Of a stretch of DNA of 64,000 nucleotides, positions 41,653-49,607 are shown one piece after another. The notes under the pieces are model-generated. The model was not told where the DNA came from. It worked only from the letters and a program-made list of their open reading frames with translations, and ran no database searches. This stretch comes from Shinella sp. H4-D48. GTDB lineage: Bacteria > Pseudomonadota > Alphaproteobacteria > Rhizobiales > Rhizobiaceae. The position numbers and the translations under genes were made by a program. The stretch covers positions 332,097 through 396,096 of the forward strand of contig NZ_CP093339.1 in assembly GCF_022637395.1 (NCBI RefSeq), in the 5' to 3' direction. Each line of letters opens with the position of its first letter. The first letter of the stretch is position 1.

Positions 41653-43794
41653 ATGGATTTGAAAGCTTTGTCCCGAGACGAACTTGAACGGGAGATCGTT
41701 CGTCTTCGCGCGATGGGGACGGAGGCCGATGCCGATACCACTGAGGGCGCCATGCTGCGCGCGCAAGCGCGATACCGCGCGCTGTTCGAGGCGATTGACG
41801 ACGGCTTCTGCATCATCGGCTTCATCGACGGGCCGGAAGGTCCCCTGAGCGACTACGTGCATGTGGAGGCCAATTCCGGCTACGAGCGCCATACCGGTAT
41901 CTCCGATATCGTCGGAAAGCGTCTCCGCGAGATCGAGCCGGCAAATGCGGATATCTGGCTGGAGCTTTACGGCGGGGTGCTGCGAACCGGCCGGGCGGTG
42001 CGTTTCGAACAGGAATTCAAGGCGGCCGGCCGTATCATCGAGGTGTCTGCGACCCGTATCGAGCCCGAAAGCCTGTGCCAGGTCGCGGTCTTGTTCCGCG
42101 ATGTCACCGCGCGCAAGCTTGCCGAGGCGGCGTTGCGGGAGAGCGAGAGCCGTGTGCGCGACAACATACAGCGTGTCCAGCTTGCCATGGCCGCGGGCGC
42201 CATCATCGGCACATGGTTCTGGGACGTTCCCTCCGACCATTTCACGGTCGATGAGGGCTTTGCGGAAGCGTTCGGGTTCGATCCGCAGAAAGGGCGCAGC
42301 GGCCTGAGCCTTCAGGAAGTCATCGAGACGGTGCATCCCGATGATCGGGAAGGGCTGATTGCGGCCATCAACGAAGCGATCGCGCAGGGCGGCGCCTACG
42401 CGCACCAATACCGCACGCGGCGGGCGGATGGGAAATTCTACTGGCTCGAAGCGAATGGTCGCGTCGAGCTAGCGCCCGACGGCACGGCGCTTAAATTTCC
42501 CGGGGTTCTCATCGATATCGAAAGCCGGCGTGCGGTGGAGGCCGAGCGCGATCGCGCACTTGTGGCGTTGCGCGCCCTCAATGATACGCTGGAGCAGCGC
42601 GTCGAGGAGCGCACCGCGGCGCTGATGCAGACGGAGGCGGCGCTGCGGCAGGCACAGAAGATGGAGGCCGTCGGACAGCTCACGGGCGGTCTGGCGCACG
42701 ATTTCAACAACATCCTTGCCGGTGTCAGCGGAAGTCTCGATTTGATGAAGACGCGGCTCACGCAGGGGCGCATCGCCGAGATCGACCGCTACATTACCGG
42801 CGCCCAAGGGGCTGTGAAACGCGCCGCAGCACTGACCCAGCGCCTGCTCGCCTTTTCGCGTCGGCAGACACTCGATCCCAAACCGTCCGATATCAACCGC
42901 GTCGTGGCGGGCATGCAGGATCTGATCACAAGGAGCGTCGGTCCCGCCGTGGCTGTCGAAACGGTGGCCGCAGGCGGGCTCTGGACCGCCTTCGTCGATG
43001 TCGGCCAGCTCGAAAATGCACTCCTCAACCTATGCATCAACGCCCGTGACGCGATGCCCGATGGTGGGCGCCTGACGATTGAGACCGGCAATCGCTGGCT
43101 CGACGAGCGGACAGCGTCTCAAAGGGGCGTGCCTCCGGGACAATATGTTTCTCTCTGTGTCAGCGACACGGGAAGCGGTATGTCTGCGGATGTCGTCGCG
43201 AGGGCGTTCGATCCGTTCTTCACAACCAAGCCGATCGGTCAGGGAACGGGCCTCGGATTGTCCATGGTCTACGGATTTGCGGGCCAGTCCGGCGGCGCTG
43301 TGCGCATTTATTCCGAGGTTGGCAAGGGGACGATGATCTGTATCTATCTCCCGCGTCATGCCGGAGACCAGCAAGAGGAGGAGCCGCCGGTGGAAAACGA
43401 TCCTATCTCCGCATCAGATACGCTGGGCACCATTCTGGTGGTCGATGACGAACCGCTCGTCAGGATGGTCGCCGTCGAAATTCTCGAGGACCTCGGCTAT
43501 GTGGTCCTTGAGGCGGGCGATGGTCCATCCGCGCTTAAAATCCTCCAGTCCCGGCCGGAAATCTGCCTTCTCGTGACGGATGTCGGCTTGCCGAACGGCA
43601 TGAACGGTCGCCAACTGGCCGATGTCGTGCGAGAAACGCGACCGGAACTCAACGTGCTTTTCGTGACGGGCTACGCGGAAAATGCCGTCCTGAACCACGG
43701 CCATCTCGATCGCGGCATGCAGGTCGTGACGAAACCGTTTTCCTCAGAAACGCTTGCCCGGCGCGTGAAGGACCTGATCGGCGGTTCGGCATAG
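41653..43794 (+). CDS. PAS-containing hybrid sensor histidine kinase
   Basis: A 713-residue soluble sensor. It has a short coiled start, a first PAS domain (about 35-155, with YRALFEAIDDGFCIIGFIDG), and a second PAS/PAC pair (about 165-290, WFWDVPSDHFTVDEGFAEAFGF). HisKA has the phospho-acceptor near residue 347 in GGLAHDFNNILAGVSGSLDL. HATPase_c contains NLCINARDAMPDGG and GTGLGLSMVYGF, and a C-terminal receiver shows ILVVDDEPLVRM and LVTDVGLPNGMNG. No membrane segment is present. The chromophore or ligand, if any, is unknown. Its C-terminal layout is very close to the kinase at 49608. The gap from the regulator at 41487 is 165 bp. Confidence 0.92.
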   Translation: MDLKALSRDELEREIVRLRAMGTEADADTTEGAMLRAQARYRALFEAIDDGFCIIGFIDGPEGPLSDYVHVEANSGYERHTGISDIVGKRLREIEPANADIWLELYGGVLRTGRAVRFEQEFKAAGRIIEVSATRIEPESLCQVAVLFRDVTARKLAEAALRESESRVRDNIQRVQLAMAAGAIIGTWFWDVPSDHFTVDEGFAEAFGFDPQKGRSGLSLQEVIETVHPDDREGLIAAINEAIAQGGAYAHQYRTRRADGKFYWLEANGRVELAPDGTALKFPGVLIDIESRRAVEAERDRALVALRALNDTLEQRVEERTAALMQTEAALRQAQKMEAVGQLTGGLAHDFNNILAGVSGSLDLMKTRLTQGRIAEIDRYITGAQGAVKRAAALTQRLLAFSRRQTLDPKPSDINRVVAGMQDLITRSVGPAVAVETVAAGGLWTAFVDVGQLENALLNLCINARDAMPDGGRLTIETGNRWLDERTASQRGVPPGQYVSLCVSDTGSGMSADVVARAFDPFFTTKPIGQGTGLGLSMVYGFAGQSGGAVRIYSEVGKGTMICIYLPRHAGDQQEEEPPVENDPISASDTLGTILVVDDEPLVRMVAVEILEDLGYVVLEAGDGPSALKILQSRPEICLLVTDVGLPNGMNGRQLADVVRETRPELNVLFVTGYAENAVLNHGHLDRGMQVVTKPFSSETLARRVKDLIGGSA

Positions 43795-43883
43795 TCTTGC
43801 CGCCCCGGGTCCAACTGCCCCCACAAATGACGCGCCGCGAGGGAACGAGGCGCGGCAACCGAATTTCTAACGACCGAAGAGAC

Positions 43884-44441
43884 ATGGCTTACAGCGAAAG
43901 ACGCTTTGAATTGAGAGACCGGACACGCGATGGCCATGAGCGGCTGGACGCTGCAGTGGGGGCGTTTGACAGCCTGCGAAGCTACAGCCACTACGTCGGC
44001 TTTCTCGGCACGTTCCGCGCCACGATGGATGACCAGCTGGCCGGTGCGATCTGGCCGCTCGAATGGAGCTGGCGACCGACCATGGTCTCGGCGGCACTCG
44101 CGCAGGATGCGCAAGACCTGGGTCTTGATGCTGCGCGTTCGATGAAGGCCGCGATCGATCTGAGAAAGCCCAGCGCGCTGCTCGGTGCGCTCTATGTTCT
44201 TGAAGGATCGACCCTCGGCGCGCGTGTTCTGCGGCAGCGCGCGGCAGGGCTGGGCATGACGGGCGCCTTCGGAGCAAGACACCTTTCCCTTATGTCAAAT
44301 GATATGGCGCAATGGCAGTCGTTCCTATTATTGTTGGACGACGCATGTGATTTCGATATGGACCACGCGGCCGCAGCGGCCAATGAGGTCTTTGCCATTG
44401 CCTTGCGGTGCTTTGAAAGTGGTCGTGTTGTCTACCAGTGA
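43884..44441 (+). CDS. bphO: Biliverdin-producing heme oxygenase
   Basis: Cytoplasmic enzyme that opens heme to biliverdin IX-alpha, the chromophore of bacteriophytochromes; 185 residues. The proximal heme ligand is His18 in RDRTRDGHERLDAAVG. The distal-helix family motif ALYVLEGSTLGARVL is near residue 105. I start it at the ATG at 43884 with CGAAGAG upstream; an upstream open frame is not family-like. Its 3' end overlaps the second phytochrome gene, which is the standard bphO-bphP arrangement. It presumably supplies both phytochromes of the locus. Confidence 0.94.
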   Translation: MAYSERRFELRDRTRDGHERLDAAVGAFDSLRSYSHYVGFLGTFRATMDDQLAGAIWPLEWSWRPTMVSAALAQDAQDLGLDAARSMKAAIDLRKPSALLGALYVLEGSTLGARVLRQRAAGLGMTGAFGARHLSLMSNDMAQWQSFLLLLDDACDFDMDHAAAAANEVFAIALRCFESGRVVYQ

Positions 44442-46968
44442 TGCTGTAAACCTGAATACCTGCGATCGCGAGCCGATCCACATTCCCGGCAGCATTCAGC
44501 CGCACGGATGCCTGATCGCGTGCGACATAAGTCTGGCGCGGATCGAACGCGCGTCCGCCAATGCGGCGGATATCCTGGGATACGATGGCAATCTCGTCGG
44601 TCGCGATGCCGCCGACGTTCTGGGTGGAAAACTGCTGCATGATCTTCGCAACGCCATGGCTGCGACCAATTCGGCGTCGCGGCCGGCTCTCATGCTGGAC
44701 GTGACCATCGGCGGACGCGTGTTTGATATTGCCATCCATCATTACAAGTCCGCGGTCATTATAGAATTCGAACCGTCGCCCTCCGTTGGTCAACCCTTGC
44801 ACATTGCCCGCGAGATGATCGGCCGGATCAGCGATGCCACGGAAGTCGAACGTCTGGTTCAGCGCGCAGGGCGCGTCGTCGCCGGTGTCACCGGATATGA
44901 CCGCGTCATGGTCTACCGCTTCGAGCATGACGGTTCGGGCAAGGTGGTAAGCGAAACCAAGCGCGCTGATCTGGAGAGCTTTCTCGGCCAGTACTTCCCC
45001 GCGAGCGATATCCCGCAACAGGCACGCACGCTCTACCTCAAGAACACGATCCGTGTGATTGCGGATGCCAGCGGGAGCCGCGTGCCGATCGAGCCCGTGC
45101 TGGACGCCTCCGGTGAACCACTGGATCTCAGCTTCGCGCATCTGCGCAGCGTATCGCCCATCCATTGCGAATATCTGCGCAATATGGGTGTTGCCGCATC
45201 CATGTCCATCTCGATCGTTCTCGATGGCTACCTCTGGGGGCTGATCGCGTGCCATCATTATTCGCCGCGCGTTCTGCCGATGGCGCAGCGCGTAGCCATG
45301 GAGGTGTTCGGTGAATTCTTCTCGCTGCACCTCAAGTCGCTCAAGGAGCGCCGGCGTGTAGCCGCTGTTGCTGGTACGCGCGAGGCGCTCGATCGCTTTC
45401 TGATCCTCTCATCTCACCACGAGGATGTCGGTGCACTGTTGCGCCAGAGCCTTCACGAATTTTCCCGACTTCTGCCCAATGACGGTGCCGGCGTGATGTT
45501 CGACGGTCGTTGGACCGGCACCGGCGCGACGCCCCCGGATGACGCCCTGCCTGCTCTTCTTGATTTCGTACAGACGGTGGGCGAGGGCCGTATCTGGGCA
45601 ACCCACAGCCTGTCGCAGAAAATGCCCGAAGCGGCCGCCTACAGCGACCGCGTGTCCGGCGTGCTTGCCATTCCGCTTTCGCAGACGGGTTCGGACTGCC
45701 TTTTCTTCTTCCGCAAGGAACTTGTTCAAACCCTCGACTGGGCGGGCAACCCCGAAAAGACCTATGAGACCGGTCCGCTCGGCGACCGTCTGACACCGCG
45801 CAAGAGCTTCGCGATCTGGAAGGAGACGGTGAAGGGACAGGCGCAGTCCTGGGCCGAATCCGAGCGGGAGATCGCCGAGATCGTGCGCGTCGCGATAGTC
45901 GAGATCGTTCTTCGGCAGAATGAACTCATGGCGGGCGAAAGGCGCAAGTCCGAAGTTCGCCAGCGTATGCTGAACGAGGAACTGAGCCACCGGGTGAAGA
46001 ATATCCTGGCGGTCATCAAATCTCTGGTGACGAGCCCCCAGCACCATAAGAGTACGCTGGAGCAATATGTCGAGACATTGCAGGGGCGTATCGAGGCGCT
46101 GTCCATCGCGCATGACCAGGTCGTGCGCGGCGATGGCGGCGGCATACTCGCCGAGCTTCTCGATGCCGAGCTCCGGCCCTACCGCGCCAAGGAATCGACA
46201 ATTGTTCTTGAAGGCCCGGCGATATGGCTCGACAGCCGCGCTTTCTCGGTCATGGCGCTGGTCTTTCACGAACTCGCCACCAATGCGGCCAAATATGGCG
46301 CGCTTTCGGTGCCGACCGGTACGGTGGACGTGACATGGGAGATGACCGCGACGGGAACCTGTGAAATCAGTTGGCGGGAAAAAGGCGGGCCGGTTGTCGG
46401 GGTTCCATCGCGCAGCGGCTTCGGCAGCGCGCTCATCGATCGCAGTGTGCCCTACGACCTTGGCGGTGAAAGCGTGATCAGGTTCGAGCCGTCGGGTCTC
46501 GTTGCGACGTTCCGGATTCCACCGCCGCATGTGAAGCTGACCTCGTCCAAGGGGCAGCCGACGAAGCGCGCCGTCGAGCGCGCGCGGGAGGTGGCCAACA
46601 CATTGGCTGCGGCCGACCCGTCGGTCCTTATTCTGGAAGATCAGATTTTGATCGCACTGGATCTGGAAGCCATGCTCGCGGATGAAGGACTGTCGAAAGT
46701 CATGACGACGAGTTCAATCCGGCAGGCAATGGCGCAGATTGAGGCCCAGGCTCCCGACCTCGCCGTCCTCGACATCAATCTGGGGCAGACCACATCCTTC
46801 CCGGTTGCCCAGGAACTTCGCAGGCGGTCGATACCGTTTGTCTTTGCGACCGGCTATGGCGAAAACGCGCAGCTCCCGGAAGAGCTTGCAGGCATCCCGA
46901 TCGTTCACAAGCCCTACAGCCGGAACACCATCGTTTCGGCGCTCACGTCGCTCATGCAAAAGCAATAG
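44425..46968 (+). CDS. Bacteriophytochrome with HWE kinase and C-terminal receiver (Agp2-like layout)
   Basis: Second red-light photoreceptor, about 847 residues. Cys13 in LNTCDREPIHIPGSIQPHG is the biliverdin site. The GAF domain has FLGQYFPASDIPQQARTLY and the PHY tongue TPRKSFAIWKETV. The kinase is HWE type: His522 in EELSHRVKNILAVIKSLV, the N-box FHELATNAAKYGAL, and VTWEM. A receiver ends the protein (LILEDQILIALDLE, LAVLDINLGQT). PAS-GAF-PHY-HWE-REC is the layout of Agrobacterium Agp2, a bathyphytochrome. The start is uncertain: GTG at 44425 (used), GTG at 44419, or ATG at 44383, all inside bphO. Confidence 0.92.
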   Translation: MLSTSDAVNLNTCDREPIHIPGSIQPHGCLIACDISLARIERASANAADILGYDGNLVGRDAADVLGGKLLHDLRNAMAATNSASRPALMLDVTIGGRVFDIAIHHYKSAVIIEFEPSPSVGQPLHIAREMIGRISDATEVERLVQRAGRVVAGVTGYDRVMVYRFEHDGSGKVVSETKRADLESFLGQYFPASDIPQQARTLYLKNTIRVIADASGSRVPIEPVLDASGEPLDLSFAHLRSVSPIHCEYLRNMGVAASMSISIVLDGYLWGLIACHHYSPRVLPMAQRVAMEVFGEFFSLHLKSLKERRRVAAVAGTREALDRFLILSSHHEDVGALLRQSLHEFSRLLPNDGAGVMFDGRWTGTGATPPDDALPALLDFVQTVGEGRIWATHSLSQKMPEAAAYSDRVSGVLAIPLSQTGSDCLFFFRKELVQTLDWAGNPEKTYETGPLGDRLTPRKSFAIWKETVKGQAQSWAESEREIAEIVRVAIVEIVLRQNELMAGERRKSEVRQRMLNEELSHRVKNILAVIKSLVTSPQHHKSTLEQYVETLQGRIEALSIAHDQVVRGDGGGILAELLDAELRPYRAKESTIVLEGPAIWLDSRAFSVMALVFHELATNAAKYGALSVPTGTVDVTWEMTATGTCEISWREKGGPVVGVPSRSGFGSALIDRSVPYDLGGESVIRFEPSGLVATFRIPPPHVKLTSSKGQPTKRAVERAREVANTLAAADPSVLILEDQILIALDLEAMLADEGLSKVMTTSSIRQAMAQIEAQAPDLAVLDINLGQTTSFPVAQELRRRSIPFVFATGYGENAQLPEELAGIPIVHKPYSRNTIVSALTSLMQKQ

Positions 46969-46982
46969 GAGCCGGTTCTCGC

Positions 46983-48260
46983 TCACTGAAGGGATGCGAG
47001 CGGACCCACGACAATGAGCGTGGCGAGCGACAGGATGACCGCCGGGGTAGCGACAACCACGCCGATTTTCAGGAACTGCCATGCGCCGATATGCAGCCCT
47101 TCACGGCGCAGGGCCGTCAGCCACAGGATGGTGGCGAGCGATCCGGTGACCGAAAGGTTCGGGCCCAGATCGACGCCGATCATCGTGGCGGCGGACACGA
47201 GCTGCGGCATGTCGGCCGTATGAAGGGCGCTTGCCGCCAGAAGCCCGACAGGTAGGTTGTTGGCAAGGTTCGAGAAAAGCGCGGCTGCAGCACCCGATGC
47301 GAAGGCCGTCGCGTAGACGCTTTGTGCCGCACCCTGCACGATCCAGCCGCCGATGAGGGTATGAAGACCGGTGGCCTCTGTCGCCTCGACGACCACGAAA
47401 AGCCCGGCCACGAGAAGCAGGGCGGTCCATGAAATACCACGAAGGATCTCGCCCGGCCCCTCGCAATTGGCAATCAGGATCAGGGCGGTCGTCACGGCTC
47501 CGGCGAGGAACGTGGTCAGCCCCAGGTCGCCGCCGAGCGCGGACACCGCCACCAGCAGAACGGCGGTGACGCAAAGTGCTAGTCCGGCAAGCCGCGCCTG
47601 GCGTGTCAGTGAAACGCCTTCGACGATTGTGGAGACCGTGTCTTCGGCCAGCGCCTTGCGCTGGGTCCACCAGAGCGCCGCGAATGTAACGACGATGGCG
47701 ACAAGTGAGGGAAGCGCGAACAGGCTCAGCCAGTGCAGGAGCGACGGCATGGTGCCGTTTCCAAAAACGACCAGATTGGCCGGATTGGAGATGGGCAGCA
47801 CGAAACTCGCCGCATTGGCGATGAAGGCGCAGATCAGCAGATATGGCATGGGGTCGCGCACCTTCGCTGCCTTGCACGCGGCATAGACGGCGGGTGTAAG
47901 GACGACGGCGGTGGCATCGTTGGAGAGAAACGCCGTTACCAGAATGCCGCATCCGTATATGAGCACGAAGAGACGGCGCGGCGAGCCGCGGGCATGCGAC
48001 GTAGCAAATGCAGCCAGCCAGTCGAAAAGCCGCTCGCGGCGCGCGATTTCCGAAAGCAGCATCATGCCGATCAGGAAGAGATAGACATCCGTCCCTCGTC
48101 CAACGGCTTCGAGCGCTGCGGATGGTGCAAGCGAGCCGAGCACCACGAGCAGGGCGGCGCCCAGGATGGCCCAGACCGCCTCCGGCCAGGCGAAGGGACG
48201 AAGGACGACGCCGGTCACCGTTAGGCCCGCGACGATCCAGGTCAGTGAAAAGGTGCTCAT
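46983..48260 (-). CDS. ArsB/NhaD-type ion permease
   Basis: Integral membrane protein of 425 residues with about eleven helices, in the ion-transporter superfamily that includes arsenite pump ArsB and Na+/H+ antiporter NhaD. Visible motifs are YLFLIGMMLLSEIARRE, FLSNDATAVVLTPAVYA (residues about 111-127), NAASFVLPISNPANLVVFGN, and, in the second half, LFSNLANNLPVGLLAA and GVDLGPNLSVTGSLATILWL. The SNPANLV-type repeat is strongly ArsB-like. No arsC, arsR or arsH gene is beside it, so arsenite export is likely but unproven. It follows the MFS gene by 8 bp. Confidence 0.85.
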   Translation of the reverse strand: MSTFSLTWIVAGLTVTGVVLRPFAWPEAVWAILGAALLVVLGSLAPSAALEAVGRGTDVYLFLIGMMLLSEIARRERLFDWLAAFATSHARGSPRRLFVLIYGCGILVTAFLSNDATAVVLTPAVYAACKAAKVRDPMPYLLICAFIANAASFVLPISNPANLVVFGNGTMPSLLHWLSLFALPSLVAIVVTFAALWWTQRKALAEDTVSTIVEGVSLTRQARLAGLALCVTAVLLVAVSALGGDLGLTTFLAGAVTTALILIANCEGPGEILRGISWTALLLVAGLFVVVEATEATGLHTLIGGWIVQGAAQSVYATAFASGAAAALFSNLANNLPVGLLAASALHTADMPQLVSAATMIGVDLGPNLSVTGSLATILWLTALRREGLHIGAWQFLKIGVVVATPAVILSLATLIVVGPLASLQ

Positions 48261-48268
48261 AAAGGTTC

Positions 48269-49522
48269 TCAGGAGGGCGCGTTCACCGCGTTCAGGGGGT
48301 CTCCATCGTCGTCAGACCGTTCCGGCGCGATCAGACGATGCGCGGTACAGAACACGACGAAGGCCAAGATCGACACTGCGCCATGGACCCAGTAGGCCAA
48401 GCCGTAACCGCCGATATCGGTCAGCCATCCCGCTACCACATTGCTGAGCGAAGCGCCAATCCCCTGCACGGTCATGACGGCGGCAAGGCCCACATTGAAA
48501 CGCCCGGTTCCCGAGAGAATGCGCTCCGCCGCAATCGGTGTTGCAATGCCAAGCAGGCCGGCACCCACGCCGTCCAGGATCTGCACCGGGTAGATCCAGG
48601 AAAAGCTGGAGAACGTGCCCGCGAGCGCGCCGCGGATGGGCAGCGCGGCGAGTGCCAGCAGAAAGACGCTCGCAAGGCCGAAACGACGGATGAGCAGGGG
48701 TGCCGCCACAGCCATCACGATCATGGAAAGCTGCGCGACCCCCGTAGTGATGGCCGTCGTACGGAAGGGCGTGCCGAGCTGGATGGAGAAATCTTGGGCG
48801 ATCAGGCGGCCGATAGGCGCGTTACCGAAATGGAAGATCATCAGCGTAACCGCGAGAAGGATCAGCCCCTTTCGGCTCACCAGCACGGAAAAGCCCGATG
48901 GTCCCGGCTTGCCGTCGTCATGTGCGAGGCCGCGGGCCACCGCGTGGTCCACCTTGGAGGGATCGATGGCAAGGACGGCGACGATTGTGGCTGCCGCCGT
49001 GAGGACCATCATCACGATGACGCCCATCTCGCCGTAATAGCTCGTGGCGGCATAGATCGCCGCGAGCGAGACGACGTTTCCCGCATGGTTCCAGAACTCG
49101 TTGCGCGCGACCTGGTCGGAGAAGCGTCGTTCCCCGACAAGACCGAGCGTGAGGCCCATCAAGGCCGGACCGATCACCGCGCCGACGATGGCGGTCGCCG
49201 ACTGCCCGCCGAAGACGGACGCATTGGAGGGGCTGGCCAGTGTCCAGAGGGCGGCGCCCGTGACGAGGAGCACAGGAAGGATGATTAGGGCGCGCTTGTG
49301 GCGCGACGCGTCTACCCATGCCCCGAAGAGCGGCGTGGCGATCATGCCGAGCACGCCGCCAAGTGTTGCGACGAGCCCCAGCGTCATGGGAGACCAGCCG
49401 CGTGTGGCGAGAAAGCCGTCCAGAAACGGTCCCAGGCCATCCCGGGCGTCGGCCAGGAAGAAGTTCAGAACGGCGAGCGCGACGAGCGAGCGGCCGGCGA
49501 GTGTCGATGGCGTGGACTGCAT
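48269..49522 (-). CDS. MFS transporter
   Basis: Twelve-helix major facilitator protein of 417 residues from the ATG at 49522; the open frame extends upstream to 49582. The loop 2-3 motif reads GAWVDASRHKRALIIL, a variant of the family G-x-x-x-D-R-x-G-R-R pattern. The C-terminal half has ILDGVGAGLLGIATPIAAERIL and MTVQGIGASLSNVVAGWL. It is in one transcript with the ArsB-like gene 8 bp downstream, so the two may export related toxic compounds. Certain arsenic-resistance MFS proteins exist, but I cannot assign this one to them by sequence alone. Confidence 0.85.
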   Translation of the reverse strand: MQSTPSTLAGRSLVALAVLNFFLADARDGLGPFLDGFLATRGWSPMTLGLVATLGGVLGMIATPLFGAWVDASRHKRALIILPVLLVTGAALWTLASPSNASVFGGQSATAIVGAVIGPALMGLTLGLVGERRFSDQVARNEFWNHAGNVVSLAAIYAATSYYGEMGVIVMMVLTAAATIVAVLAIDPSKVDHAVARGLAHDDGKPGPSGFSVLVSRKGLILLAVTLMIFHFGNAPIGRLIAQDFSIQLGTPFRTTAITTGVAQLSMIVMAVAAPLLIRRFGLASVFLLALAALPIRGALAGTFSSFSWIYPVQILDGVGAGLLGIATPIAAERILSGTGRFNVGLAAVMTVQGIGASLSNVVAGWLTDIGGYGLAYWVHGAVSILAFVVFCTAHRLIAPERSDDDGDPLNAVNAPS

Positions 49523-49607
49523 GCGCGGCGGCCTCGATAAACGAGATGAGTGGAAAAGCTTCCCGAAATGGACGGAAAGCAAAAAGGTTCCACCCAGCCA
49601 ATAAAGG

